From: Paraconexibacter antarcticus | GTDB lineage: Bacteria; Actinomycetota; Thermoleophilia; Solirubrobacterales; Solirubrobacteraceae | Assembly (NCBI RefSeq): GCF_024220175.1 | Contig: NZ_CP098502.1 | Coordinates: 434,001 to 498,000, forward strand | Direction of reading: 5' to 3' | DNA: 64,000 nucleotides | Part shown: positions 54,471-62,916 of the stretch, piece after piece | How positions within the stretch are numbered: position 1 is the stretch's first letter | Layout: each line of letters opens with the position of its first letter | The notes under the pieces: model-generated | Told to the model about the DNA's origin: nothing | Database searches by the model: none | The model's input: only the letters and a program-made list of their open reading frames with translations | Position numbers and translations under genes: made by a program

Positions 54471-55667
54471 GTGGGGGGCGAGCACCCCGAGTGGCTCCGG
54501 CGTCACGAGGTGACGCGGGGCCACGTCCTGCCGTGGCTCGTCGCCCACGCTCCCCTCGAGGGCCGGACCGTGCTCGAGTACGGGTGTGGCCAAGGCGCGG
54601 TCACGTGCGCTCTGGCCCCGCACGCAGGCCGCTACCTCGGATTCGACATCGATCCCATGGAAGTTGAGGCCGCACGTCGGCACGTGGCGTCGCGCGGCCT
54701 CGCCCACGTCGACCTGACCTGCGACTCGGCCGCTGATCTGGAGGACCGAATCGGTGCGTTGACCGAGCCCGTCGACGTCTTCTTGCTCTATGCCGTCCTC
54801 GAGCACATGACTGTCGGCGAGCGTCTGGCGGTCCTGCGACTCGCTCGGCGGATCGTCGCTCCTACGGGCCACATCGTGGTCGTCGAGTCCCCGAACCGGC
54901 TCACCCCAATCGATCACCACACGGGGCGCCTCCCCTTCCTGCACTCGGTGCCCGACGAGCTCGCCCTCGATCTGTACAAGCGCTCCCCGCGCCCGGAGTT
55001 CGTCGCCGCCATTGATCGCGCTGGGGAGGTGGGCGGCGAACCCGCACGCCGCATGGCGTTGGCCCGCTGGGGTCGAGGGGTTTCCTTTCATGAGTTCGAG
55101 GTCGTCTTCGGTGACCTCGCGGCCCATACGGTGGCGTCGAGCTTCGACGGGAACCTGTACCCGATCCGGCCGGTGCGCGGCGAGGAGCTGCAGCTCGCTG
55201 CGACCCTCGAGGCCTGGCGCCCCGACCTGGCTCCGTCGTGGAGCCGGACGTGGATCGACGTGATCCTTTCCGCTGCGCCGAGCCAGCTCGTTACGCACGT
55301 GCGCCCCTGGGCGCTTCGGCTGCCGCACGACGTTTCCGGTGCGGCGGTGCTCGCGGACGGGCGGGTCGAGCTTCGTCCCGGAGCGTGGCTACCCGTCGAG
55401 CTCCCCGCGCCGACGGCGGAACTGCATGTCGGCCTGATGGCCGAGGAGCCGGCAGACGCCCTTCGCGTCCGCGTGCGCGGGGAGGTTTCCGCGCCCGTTG
55501 CCCGCGACAACCGGGACGGCGTACCGCCTTGGCATGCGGTGCACTACCTGCACTCGCCCGCCTCCAGGATCGACCTGTCCCTCGCCGCGGGCGGCTGCCT
55601 GACGTACGTCGGCTACCGTGGCGCGCCCGACCCGGAGGCGCCGATGCGGCGCCCGATGGGTTGGTGA
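54471..55667 (+). CDS. SAM-dependent methyltransferase with extra C-terminal domain
   Basis: A 398-residue class I methyltransferase. VLEYGCGQGAVTCALAPHAG (about residues 33-52) is motif I, LGFDIDPMEVE follows, FLLYAVLEHMTVGERL is motif IV/post-II, and IVAPTGHIVVVESPNRLTPID is motif V-like. Residues 1-200 cover the fold; the C-terminal 190 residues (from SSFDGNLYPIRP) form a beta-rich region of unknown role. GTG 54471 is 30 bp after the delta-60-repeat gene. Probable substrates are sugars or glycan intermediates in view of neighbours. Convergent with the lipoprotein gene (12 bp). Confidence 0.85.
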   Translation: MGGEHPEWLRRHEVTRGHVLPWLVAHAPLEGRTVLEYGCGQGAVTCALAPHAGRYLGFDIDPMEVEAARRHVASRGLAHVDLTCDSAADLEDRIGALTEPVDVFLLYAVLEHMTVGERLAVLRLARRIVAPTGHIVVVESPNRLTPIDHHTGRLPFLHSVPDELALDLYKRSPRPEFVAAIDRAGEVGGEPARRMALARWGRGVSFHEFEVVFGDLAAHTVASSFDGNLYPIRPVRGEELQLAATLEAWRPDLAPSWSRTWIDVILSAAPSQLVTHVRPWALRLPHDVSGAAVLADGRVELRPGAWLPVELPAPTAELHVGLMAEEPADALRVRVRGEVSAPVARDNRDGVPPWHAVHYLHSPASRIDLSLAAGGCLTYVGYRGAPDPEAPMRRPMGW

Positions 55668-55679
55668 GCCGCGCCGGCG

Positions 55680-56105
55680 CTACTCGAACAGGCCCGCCGA
55701 GATCGACCAGCGGCCACCACGCCGGCTGAGCGTGAGTGGACCGGACGCCGTCGATCTGACCTTCGCGGTTGTCCCCGTGACCTCCAGCTTCGTGACCTTC
55801 ACGTCGCGAAGAAGCTGCTTCTCCGGACCCGAGTACTGGGCCACCACCAGGGAGAGGGCCTCAGGGCACGTCTTGACCCCGCTGTTCTTCGGTCGGCCGA
55901 GGAGCTTGACCGCGTGCTGCTGCACGGCCGGGCTGAGCAGGGCGCAGGCACGCTTTGTGTCGCCGTCGGCGACGGCCCTGAGATAGCCCGAGACGACGGC
56001 CTTCGGATCCTTGCGATCGACGCCCGCGTTGCCGCCGCCGCATCCCGCGAGGGCAGTGCCGCCGGCGGCGATCGTCAGGATCGTGCGCGAAAGTGTCCCG
56101 TTCAC
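55680..56105 (-). CDS. Putative lipoprotein, DUF4878-like
   Basis: 141 residues. The signal sequence ILTIAAGGTALAGCGGG contains a lipobox LAGC with the Cys at about residue 22, so lipid-anchoring outside the membrane is expected. The mature part PKAVVSGYLRAVADGDTKRACALLSP, a conserved disulphide pair (CALLSP, KTCPEAL) and VRSTASGPLTLSRRGGRWSI match small actinobacterial lipoproteins with a cystatin-like/NTF2-like fold. It lies 20 bp after the methyltransferase gene but has its own TACCGT box 7 nt before GTG 56105, so it may be expressed alone. Confidence 0.8.
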   Translation of the reverse strand: MNGTLSRTILTIAAGGTALAGCGGGNAGVDRKDPKAVVSGYLRAVADGDTKRACALLSPAVQQHAVKLLGRPKNSGVKTCPEALSLVVAQYSGPEKQLLRDVKVTKLEVTGTTAKVRSTASGPLTLSRRGGRWSISAGLFE

Positions 56106-56112
56106 GGCCTCA

Positions 56113-56118
56113 ACGGTA
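56113..56118 (-). promoter_or_regulatory. Leaderless -10 box TACCGT (lipoprotein)
   Basis: TACCGT on the minus strand, 7 nt before GTG 56105, in the 20-bp gap after the methyltransferase gene. Confidence 0.5.
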
Positions 56119-56125
56119 GTACGTC

Positions 56126-56890
56126 TCAGGCTCCGAGGGCCCCGTCACCCAGCCGCCGCTCAAGCTCATCGATCCGCCGGTACGCGTCCGCCAGCCGCCG
56201 GTCCCGGCCGTCGTAGCCCCGTGGCCCGATGCCCGGCTCGCGACCGCCGAGCACGTCGCGGGCGATGGCCAGCAGCTCGCCGCCGTGATGCCGGTCGGTC
56301 TGCACGGCGGGCCCGGACCCGTAGGCGGGCCGGTCGGCGGCCACGACGACGAGGCCGAGGCCGTACCAGAGCTCACCGGGGAACCGGTCGCGGCCGAGGT
56401 GGCCCGGGACGAAGTCGAGGTCCACGTGGGCGACCTTCGGGTACGCCCCGTAGGGGACCGCGTCGAGGCCGGTGCGGACGACCTCGTTCCCCGTGTCGTG
56501 CAGGACGATGACCGTGTCGCCGACGGCTGGGGAGGCGAGGAGCGCCTCGACGTCCCGGCGCACGCCGTCGGCGGAGTGGTCGCCGTCGACGAGGGCGAAG
56601 TCGACGTTGCGACCCTCGGCCGCGAAACCGGCGAGCACCTCGGGCAGCAGGGCGTGCGAGTCCCCGGTGTGCAGCCGGACGTTGGCCGGGAGGTCGGGGA
56701 TCGACGGCGTGATGAGGTCGAAGGAATGGACCTCCCCGCTGTGCATCGCGATCCGGCGCAGGCACGCACCCTCGGCGGTCCCGACCTCGATCGCCAGCGC
56801 CGGCCGCACGGCGCTGAGCAACCCCTCGATGGCAGCTCGCTCGCCGAGGCTCATCTGCCAGATCGGGTCGTCGAAGAGGTCGATGGCCAT
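56126..56890 (-). CDS. Class I methyltransferase (Methyltransf_24-like)
   Basis: A 254-residue protein. AIEVGTAEGACLRRIAM (about residues 33-49) is the SAM motif I, DLITPSIPDL follows, and VDFALVDGDHSADGVRRDVEAL is the signature of the Methyltransf_24/CmcI-like family. The C terminus ends in a coiled-coil-like helix (DRRLADAYRRIDELERRL). It lies one base after the next upstream methyltransferase gene, so the pair is likely co-translated. Substrate unknown, possibly a sugar hydroxyl. Confidence 0.85.
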   Translation of the reverse strand: MAIDLFDDPIWQMSLGERAAIEGLLSAVRPALAIEVGTAEGACLRRIAMHSGEVHSFDLITPSIPDLPANVRLHTGDSHALLPEVLAGFAAEGRNVDFALVDGDHSADGVRRDVEALLASPAVGDTVIVLHDTGNEVVRTGLDAVPYGAYPKVAHVDLDFVPGHLGRDRFPGELWYGLGLVVVAADRPAYGSGPAVQTDRHHGGELLAIARDVLGGREPGIGPRGYDGRDRRLADAYRRIDELERRLGDGALGA

Positions 56891-56891
56891 C

Positions 56892-57926
56892 TCAGCTCCG
56901 CGGGAAGCGGTGGCCGGCGACCCGGGCCGCCAGGTTCGTCAGGCGGCTCGAGTGCACGGCGACATGGGCGCGGCGGTAACCGTCGCGCTCGGCGCGTGCC
57001 GCAGTGGTCTCGTCGGCCAGCCGGGCCAGCTCGGCCTCGAGCACGCCGATGCGATGCCGGCACTGGCGCACCTCCTCGCGGGAGAGCGCCAGCTCATCCT
57101 CCCGCCGCAGGACCGCCGACGCGGCGCCGGCCGCGCCCAGCCCCAGCCGCTCCCGGACCAGGCGCCCGTTAGCGGCCTGCAGCGTGCGGTTCGCCCGCTC
57201 CAGCCCACGCATGTACCGGTGGTTGACGGGCGCCACGGCCAGGTGGAGCGCCGCGTCGGCCGGGTCAAGGAGCACGTCGGCGTCGACGCCGGCGAGCAGC
57301 AGGAAGTGGTTGGCCCAGTCGAGGTCCTGCTCGCCGTCGAGCGCGACCTCGGCGCGAACGGGGCCCGTGGCCCGGCCGCGGATGAGCGAGCCCTCGGCGT
57401 GCGACTGGAAGGCGACGGTGACGCCGGGCAGGTCGGCGAACAGGGCACGGGCGCGGTCGAGGTCGAAGTCGGTGAGGTGGAACTCGTTCTCCTCGCCGAA
57501 GGTCGCGCTGTTGGGGACCGAGACGACCATGCCGGCGCCGCCGCGGACGAGGCGCACCAGCTGCGCGGCGACGTCGTCGACGTCCGGTAGATGTTCAAGG
57601 CCCTCGAAGCAGATCACGACGTCCACGTCGCCGGGCTCGAGCCGGCGCAGGTACGCGAGCGCGTCGTCTGCCACGAAGGTCGCGGCCGTCCGCGCGCCGA
57701 CCGTCGCCTGGGCGGTGTCGATCGCGGCCGCGTCACGGTCGACGCCGACGACCTGCGAGGCCACCTCCGCCAGCATCCCGGTCCCGTAGCCCACGCCGCA
57801 GCACAGGTCGACCACGCGCCTGCCCGCGCAGGCGCGGCGCGCGAGCGCGTAGCGGTGGCGGTGCTCCACCGCGATGAGCGTGTGCTCGCTCACCGCGTCC
57901 AGGCTCAGCCGTTCGTCGACACCCAT
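56892..57926 (-). CDS. SAM-dependent methyltransferase with C-terminal coiled coil
   Basis: 344 residues. VVDLCCGVGYGTGMLAEVA (about residues 38-56) is the SAM motif, VVGVDRDAAAID motif II, and VVICFEGLEHLPDVDDV the post-motif. NSATFGEENEFHLTDFD is common to glycan-cluster methyltransferases. After residue 230 a long helical region (LERANRTLQAANGRLVRERL, RREDELALSREEVRQCRHRI) forms a coiled coil, as in methyltransferases that end O-antigen chains. A canonical ribosome site AAGGAGGT (57930-57937) is 3 bases before ATG 57926, and the gene overlaps the upstream glycosyltransferase by 22 bp. Confidence 0.88.
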   Translation of the reverse strand: MGVDERLSLDAVSEHTLIAVEHRHRYALARRACAGRRVVDLCCGVGYGTGMLAEVASQVVGVDRDAAAIDTAQATVGARTAATFVADDALAYLRRLEPGDVDVVICFEGLEHLPDVDDVAAQLVRLVRGGAGMVVSVPNSATFGEENEFHLTDFDLDRARALFADLPGVTVAFQSHAEGSLIRGRATGPVRAEVALDGEQDLDWANHFLLLAGVDADVLLDPADAALHLAVAPVNHRYMRGLERANRTLQAANGRLVRERLGLGAAGAASAVLRREDELALSREEVRQCRHRIGVLEAELARLADETTAARAERDGYRRAHVAVHSSRLTNLAARVAGHRFPRS

Positions 57927-59890
57927 GCGACCTCCTTCTCACGGATCAGTGCGTCCAGCTCAGCGAGCAGGCGCTCCTCGCGCCGCAGCCCGACGTCTCG
58001 CAACATCGAGTCCTCGCGCACGCGGTAGCGCCACAGCATCTCGGGGATGACGTGCCCGTGCAGGCCGGCGTGGGCCAGCTCGCGGTAGAGCGCCCAGTCC
58101 TCATAGCTCGTCAGGTCCTCGCTGAACCGGTGGCGGTCGAAGAGCCGCTTGCGCAGGACGGCGGTGGCGTCGCCGGCGACGTTGCGCTCGTCCACGAGCG
58201 CCGACCAGTTCCCGACGGGGCGGTAGCCCTCGGCCGGCGGCGTGAACGCCGTCCCGTCTTCGTGGACGTAGCGGCTCCAGGACGTGACGTAGTGCAGGTC
58301 CTCCCGCACCTCGAGCAGCTCCACACCCCGGGCGACGAACGATGGCTCGAGCACGTTGTCCGCGTCGAGCGGTACGACGTACCGGCCGCGGGACTGATCG
58401 ATGCCGAAGTTCCGCGCGGCGCCGAGGCCGCCGTTGGCTTGGGCGAGGACCCGGATCGGGTAGCGGGTCGCGAGCTCGGCCAGGACGATGTCCTCCGGGG
58501 TGAACGCGCCGTCACCGATGACGATCACCTCGATCCGGGAGTGGGTCTGAGCCAGAGCGGAGCGCACCGCCTCCTCGACGTACCGCGGGAGGCCGTAGTA
58601 CGGGATGACGACGCTGACGAGCGGGACGGGCTCGCTCGGCGGGACCCGCGACGCGCGCGGCGCGACGCGCCGTGGTGGGCGGGCGATGAGCTCCAGGTAG
58701 GCACCGCGGATGCCGTCGGGGTCACTGAGCGCCAGCGCCCGTGCACGGACGGCGGCCGGGTCGCGGCCGGCCCGGAACGCGGCCGGGTTGGCGACCGCGG
58801 CGCCGAGGGTCTCCATGAGGGCATCGACGCCGGTCGCTGTCGTCAGCTCACCCGTGACACCGGGTGCGACGAGCTCGGTGAGACCGCCGACGGGACACGC
58901 GATGACGGGGACCCCGGCCGCCATGCTCTCGAGCACGACGTACGGCCAGCACTCCCAGCGTGAGGGAGTGACGAGCACGTCGTGAGCCACGACGCAGCCG
59001 GGGACCTCGGCGCGGGGGAGGTTCTCGAGGAACGTGACGCGGTGGTCCCCGGCCGCCTGCAGCTCCAGCGTCCGCCGCATCGAGTGGCCGAGCGGCGCCG
59101 TATCGGTGTCGCCGCCGAGGATCGTCAGGCGCCAGTCGGCGGTGAACGCGCTCAGCGCGGCGATCAGGTCCTGGACCCCCTTGCGCCGCTCGCAGCGCCC
59201 GACGTAGATCATCCGCAGCGGTCCGCCGTCGGGGAGCTGCGGCAGTGCGGTCGGGTGGCTGCGGTCGAGCGGGTACCGGATGCCGACCCTCGGAGCGAGC
59301 GGCACCCCGGCGTAGAACCGCTCGTAGGCGCCGCGAATGTCCCCGCCGCAGTCGACGAGGACATCGGCATCGACGAGCGCTCGGCGCTCGAGGTCACGAT
59401 GCATCCGCGCCTCGAAGTCCCGGTGCAGATGGCCGTTCAGGACGTTCGCCATCTCCGAGCTCGTGTGCAGGCGCAGGGCGAGCAGGGTGTCCGCGAGGAA
59501 CGGATCGCCACCGCGGCGCGCCTGCGTCGGGACGAACCCCTCGCCGAGGTAGTCCGAGAACTCCACGAGGTCGGGTCCGCCGTCGGGAAACAGTGCGCGC
59601 AACGCGACGAGGACGCGGTGGGAGTACAGGTGCATGTGCGAGTAGAACTCGCCGTGGTCGGCGGGCTCGGGCACCGCGACGAAGGCGACCCGAGCGCCGC
59701 CGTAGTCGACGCGCGGGTCGTCGACGGCCTCCAGCTCGCGGTGCCTCTCGGCGTACCACCCCGCGGTGAGGATCGTCACGTCGGCGACCGGCGCAAGGAC
59801 GCGCGCGAGCTGGGCGATGTAGGCGCCGATGCCGCCGCCGGCGAACGGGAAGAGCTCGCGCGAGCTGAGCACGATCGATGGACGCGTCAT
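57905..59890 (-). CDS. Bifunctional GT4-GT2 glycosyltransferase
   Basis: A 661-residue fusion in reverse order to the gene at 45628. GT4 domain (residues 1-390): SRELFPFAGGGIGAYIAQLARVL, EFSDYLGEGFVPTQARR, LRMIYVGRCERRKGVQDLIAAL and SRWECWPYVVLESMAAGVP. GT2 domain (about 420-660): VSVVIPYYGLPRYVEEAV, VIVIGDGAFTPED, QANGGLGAARNFGID, VPLDADNVLEPSFV (DAD motif), and YEDWALYRELA. ATG 59890 overlaps the preceding stop (ATGA). Part of a minus-strand operon: GT2-type, this gene, two methyltransferases, possibly the lipoprotein. Likely adds successive sugars to a chain capped by methylation. Confidence 0.9.
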   Translation of the reverse strand: MTRPSIVLSSRELFPFAGGGIGAYIAQLARVLAPVADVTILTAGWYAERHRELEAVDDPRVDYGGARVAFVAVPEPADHGEFYSHMHLYSHRVLVALRALFPDGGPDLVEFSDYLGEGFVPTQARRGGDPFLADTLLALRLHTSSEMANVLNGHLHRDFEARMHRDLERRALVDADVLVDCGGDIRGAYERFYAGVPLAPRVGIRYPLDRSHPTALPQLPDGGPLRMIYVGRCERRKGVQDLIAALSAFTADWRLTILGGDTDTAPLGHSMRRTLELQAAGDHRVTFLENLPRAEVPGCVVAHDVLVTPSRWECWPYVVLESMAAGVPVIACPVGGLTELVAPGVTGELTTATGVDALMETLGAAVANPAAFRAGRDPAAVRARALALSDPDGIRGAYLELIARPPRRVAPRASRVPPSEPVPLVSVVIPYYGLPRYVEEAVRSALAQTHSRIEVIVIGDGAFTPEDIVLAELATRYPIRVLAQANGGLGAARNFGIDQSRGRYVVPLDADNVLEPSFVARGVELLEVREDLHYVTSWSRYVHEDGTAFTPPAEGYRPVGNWSALVDERNVAGDATAVLRKRLFDRHRFSEDLTSYEDWALYRELAHAGLHGHVIPEMLWRYRVREDSMLRDVGLRREERLLAELDALIREKEVAWVSTNG

Positions 59891-61689
59891 GCCAGCAGCT
59901 CCGGATGGCGGGTCAGCATGTCGCCGAGCGGCGCCAGGTGCGAGAGGTGCAGCCCCGCGCTCATCGAGTCCTCGCGCAGCCGGTAGGAGGCGACGATCTC
60001 GGGCACCCACACCCCACGGTGTCCGGCCTTCGCCATCCGGCACCAGAGGTCCCAGTCCTCGTAGCCCCACGGCATCCCGTGGTAGCCGCCGACCGCCATC
60101 AGGGCCTCCCGGCGGATGAGCGCGAGCGCCGGCACGTAGTTGCCGCCGCGGAAGCGCTCGACCGACCAGGGGTGCAGGCCGACGAGGCCGATCGGGCCGC
60201 CGACGTCGAAGCGCTGCAGGATCCCGTAGGCGAAGCTCGCGCCCGGATCGGCGTCGAGTCCGGCGACCAGGCGTGTCAGCCCGTTGCGTCGCAGGAGGTC
60301 GTCGGCGTCGAGCGTGAGCAGCAGCTCACCGGCGGCGTGCTCCGCGGCAGCGTTGCGGGAGGCGCTCAGGCCGCGGTTGCGCCGGTGGCGCAGGACGGTG
60401 ACCGGGAGGTCGGTCCGCCCGGCGGCCCAGGCGACCGCGAGCGCCGCGTCGTCCTGCGGCGAGGCATCGTCCACGAGCACGATCTCGACCGCGGGCGCGC
60501 CCCCTTCGAGCGCCGCGGACGCGACGGAGTCCAGCGTCTCCTCCAAGGTGCGGCAGGCGGCGTAGGCGGGGATGAGGACCGACACCCGCGGTGAGCCACG
60601 GCGCGCGGGACCGGCCACGACCTCGGTGACAGCGTCGTCCGGCCCGCCGCTTTCCAGGCCGGCCAGCCGCCGTTCGAGCGCACGCGTCCGTCCCACGACC
60701 TCCTGCAGGCCCGCGCGCAGGGTCGCGTCCGGTTGGGCGCGCTCGTCGCGGAGGATCTGCAGGACCGAGCGTGGCGGGGGGACCGGGGCGGCCGCCGCAC
60801 TCGGGACGGGCGGGCCGCCGGGCCGGACCGGCCGGTTCACGCGGGCGTCCTCGAGCGCCTCGATCAGCTTCGCGCCCATGAGGCGAAGTGGAATCTGCTC
60901 CGACCAGGCGGCGAGGCCCGCAGCCGCCAGGGCCACGGCCCGGGCCGGGTCAGCCGAGAGCTCGGCGGCGCGGGCGAAGAGCGTCTCGGACGCGCCGCGA
61001 AGCAGCTGTTCCTCGCCGGCCGGCACGGGCCCGAGCGAGTCGGTCACCACGGCGACGCCTGACTCCCAGGCCGCGAGGATCGCCGCGAGGTCGGGACTTC
61101 CCGCAGCCGCCGGCGTGACATCCACCAGGATTCGGGCGCGGCGCAGGGGATGCGCGTGGTCGGCGTCGGTCTCGGGGAGTTCGAGGTCGAAATGATGGGC
61201 GCACCGGAGGAGGTCGAGCCAGGCGGCCCCCCGGGCCAGCAGCTCCAGGCGCCGAGCGGTCGGGGGTCCGAGGGTGACGATGTCCAGCGGCGGCGCGGCG
61301 GCGGTGGGGACGGCGGCTGCGCGCGCGCCGAGCGGGACGAACCGGCTGTGGCACCCGACCCTGGTCAGGTGTTGCGCGCAGCGTTCCTCCGGGTGGGCGA
61401 GCACCGCCATGTGCTCCCCGACGGTCGCGTCGTCCTGCAATGTCACGGAGCCGTACGGCGCCAGCGAGAAGCCCATCAGGCGGGCGAGCGTCTCCCGTGA
61501 GAGCGCCATGGGCTGCTCGGCGAACCAGGCGGCGGGGTCGACGACGAGAGCCGGTGCAGACGGGTCCGGCGGCCCGTCCCCGACTGCGGCATCGACACCG
61601 ACGGCGGCGAGCGCCTCCTCGATCCGGCGCGCGGTGGCGCGGACGCCGGCGAACGCCCGCCCGGAGGCCCTGATCTGCACCTGCTGCAC
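59887..61689 (-). CDS. CgeB-like domain fused to GT2 glycosyltransferase
   Basis: A 600-residue protein from GTG 61689. The first 340 residues resemble glycan-type CgeB-like proteins: IVTLGPPTARRLELLARGA, and the stretch PLRRARILVDVTPAAAGSPDLAAILAAWESGVAVVTD, which looks like the donor-binding face of a GT-B fold. A proline-rich linker leads to a GT2 domain (about 365-600): VSVLIPAYAACRTLEETLDSV, VLVDDASPQDDAAL, RHRRNRGLSASRNAAAEHA, LTLDADDLLRRNGL (DADD), and MPWGYEDWDLWCRMAKAGH. First gene of the operon; a TAGACT box lies 7 nt before the start codon. Confidence 0.82.
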   Translation of the reverse strand: MQQVQIRASGRAFAGVRATARRIEEALAAVGVDAAVGDGPPDPSAPALVVDPAAWFAEQPMALSRETLARLMGFSLAPYGSVTLQDDATVGEHMAVLAHPEERCAQHLTRVGCHSRFVPLGARAAAVPTAAAPPLDIVTLGPPTARRLELLARGAAWLDLLRCAHHFDLELPETDADHAHPLRRARILVDVTPAAAGSPDLAAILAAWESGVAVVTDSLGPVPAGEEQLLRGASETLFARAAELSADPARAVALAAAGLAAWSEQIPLRLMGAKLIEALEDARVNRPVRPGGPPVPSAAAAPVPPPRSVLQILRDERAQPDATLRAGLQEVVGRTRALERRLAGLESGGPDDAVTEVVAGPARRGSPRVSVLIPAYAACRTLEETLDSVASAALEGGAPAVEIVLVDDASPQDDAALAVAWAAGRTDLPVTVLRHRRNRGLSASRNAAAEHAAGELLLTLDADDLLRRNGLTRLVAGLDADPGASFAYGILQRFDVGGPIGLVGLHPWSVERFRGGNYVPALALIRREALMAVGGYHGMPWGYEDWDLWCRMAKAGHRGVWVPEIVASYRLREDSMSAGLHLSHLAPLGDMLTRHPELLA

Positions 61690-61696
61690 GCCGCGC

Positions 61697-61702
61697 AGTC
61701 TA
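61697..61702 (-). promoter_or_regulatory. Leaderless -10 box TAGACT (GT/methyltransferase operon)
   Basis: TAGACT on the minus strand, 7 nt before GTG 61689, opening the five-gene minus operon. Confidence 0.5.
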
Positions 61703-61758
61703 CGGACGGATCCTCTCGCGCGGGCCTGTGGGCCCCCCGGCGGCGCCTCGGTCCCGGA

Positions 61759-61764
61759 TAGGCT
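61759..61764 (+). promoter_or_regulatory. Leaderless -10 box TAGGCT (coiled-coil protein)
   Basis: TAGGCT 6 nt before GTG 61771; divergent from the operon starting at 61689. Confidence 0.5.
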
Positions 61765-61770
61765 TCGGGG

Positions 61771-62235
61771 GTGTCCGACACCGCGCCACACGCCGCGTCG
61801 CCGTCCGAGGAGCTACCGCGTGCGGCAGCGCTCGGGCTTGCACGGGCCGAGCTCGCGCAGCTGGAGGCGGAGCTGGTCCGTCACCGGCTGGCGACGGCCG
61901 AGCTCGAGCGCGAGCGGGCGGCGATCATCCGGGAGCGGGCGGCGATCGACGCCGAGCGCCCGTCATGGGCGACGCGGCTGCAGGAGGCGGCAGACCGGCT
62001 GGGGGAGGCGGACGCACTCCTGGCGCGGCGCGAGCAGGAGCTCGCCGTCGAGGTTTCCGCACGTGCGTCAGCCGAGCAGGACAGACAGCGCGTGAGCGAC
62101 GAGCTCGATGATGCGCGGGCAGCCCTCCAGGAAACAAGCGGGCAGCTCGAGCGCGTCCAGGCACGACTTGCCCGGGCCCAGCGATGGTCGCCACGCCATC
62201 ACCTGGGCGTCATCGTCCACCGGCTGCGCGGCTGA
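61771..62235 (+). CDS. Coiled-coil protein
   Basis: 154 residues, mostly helical with charged heptads: ARAELAQLEAELVRHRLATAEL, LERERAAIIRERAAIDAERP, LGEADALLARREQELAVEV and ELDDARAALQETSGQLERVQARL. No signal peptide and no catalytic motif; the tail (RWSPRHHLGVIVHRLRG) is basic and partly hydrophobic and resembles the tails of coiled-coil glycosyltransferase/methyltransferase partners in O-antigen chain-length systems. Its place beside an ABC exporter ATPase and methyltransferases makes a role as a chain-length ruler or scaffold possible, but this is only a guess. Confidence 0.7.
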   Translation: MSDTAPHAASPSEELPRAAALGLARAELAQLEAELVRHRLATAELERERAAIIRERAAIDAERPSWATRLQEAADRLGEADALLARREQELAVEVSARASAEQDRQRVSDELDDARAALQETSGQLERVQARLARAQRWSPRHHLGVIVHRLRG

Positions 62236-62253
62236 GTCCCGCGCCAGGGGCGC

Positions 62254-62814
62254 CTACCAGTCCGGCAGCTCGGGCGTGAACTGCGCGAGCGTCGGCGCGT
62301 TCGCATCCCGCTCGCTGTAGATCCACTCGCTCCGCTCGCCAGGCCAGGTGATCGCCACGGCCGGATCCAGGAAGGAGATGCCCCGTTCGACGTCCGTCGT
62401 GTAGTACGCCGACTGCTTGTAGAGCACGTCGGCGACGTCGCTGCTCACGACGAACCCGTGACCGAACCCGACCGGGGCGTAGAGCAGCCGCATCGACTCG
62501 TCGTCGAGCTCGAACGCCTCCCATTCGCCGAACGTGGGTGAGCTCCGCCGCAGGTCGACGAGCACATCCACGATGGCCCCGCGACCACAGCGCACGAGCT
62601 TGGAGCAGCCGTCCCCGATCTGGAAGTGGATGCCGCGAATCGTGCCGCGCCGCGAGCGCGAGTGGTTGTCCTGGACGAAGGCATCGGTGATCCCGAGGCC
62701 GGCGAGCTCGTCGGCCCGGAAGGTCTCGCAGAAGAACCCGCGATCGTCCCCGAAGACCGAGGGCTCCAGGAGGAGGGGACCTTCGAGCCGGCTCGGGACG
62801 ACGGAGAAGCGCAT
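62254..62814 (-). CDS. rfbC: dTDP-4-dehydrorhamnose 3,5-epimerase-like protein
   Basis: 186 residues, a cupin-fold sugar epimerase. RLEGPLLLEPSVFGDDRGFF and ETFRADEL at the N terminus, VQDNHSRSRRGTIRGIHFQ with the catalytic His in RGIHFQ, KLVRCGRGAIVDVLVDLR, FGHGFVVSSDVADVLYKQ and YYTTDVERGISF with the catalytic Tyr region are all present. This enzyme family epimerises C3/C5 of 4-keto-6-deoxyhexose nucleotides. In this locus it could act on dTDP, CDP or GDP intermediates; the dTDP-rhamnose partners rmlA/B/D are not in the window. ATG 62814; divergent from the ABC ATPase gene. Confidence 0.9.
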   Translation of the reverse strand: MRFSVVPSRLEGPLLLEPSVFGDDRGFFCETFRADELAGLGITDAFVQDNHSRSRRGTIRGIHFQIGDGCSKLVRCGRGAIVDVLVDLRRSSPTFGEWEAFELDDESMRLLYAPVGFGHGFVVSSDVADVLYKQSAYYTTDVERGISFLDPAVAITWPGERSEWIYSERDANAPTLAQFTPELPDW

Positions 62815-62903
62815 GCGGGAAGGCTGCCACACCGGTCGCGGCAGCGGCGCTCCGGGCGTCCGGCTCCCCGTACGCGTTCGCACCGTTTCCGACGGGCAAC
62901 CTC

Positions 62904-62909
62904 TACCAT
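62904..62909 (+). promoter_or_regulatory. Leaderless -10 box TACCAT (ABC ATPase)
   Basis: TACCAT 7 nt before GTG 62917. The ATG at 62908 overlaps the box, which argues for the GTG as start. Confidence 0.45.
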
Positions 62910-62916
62910 GCAGCGG

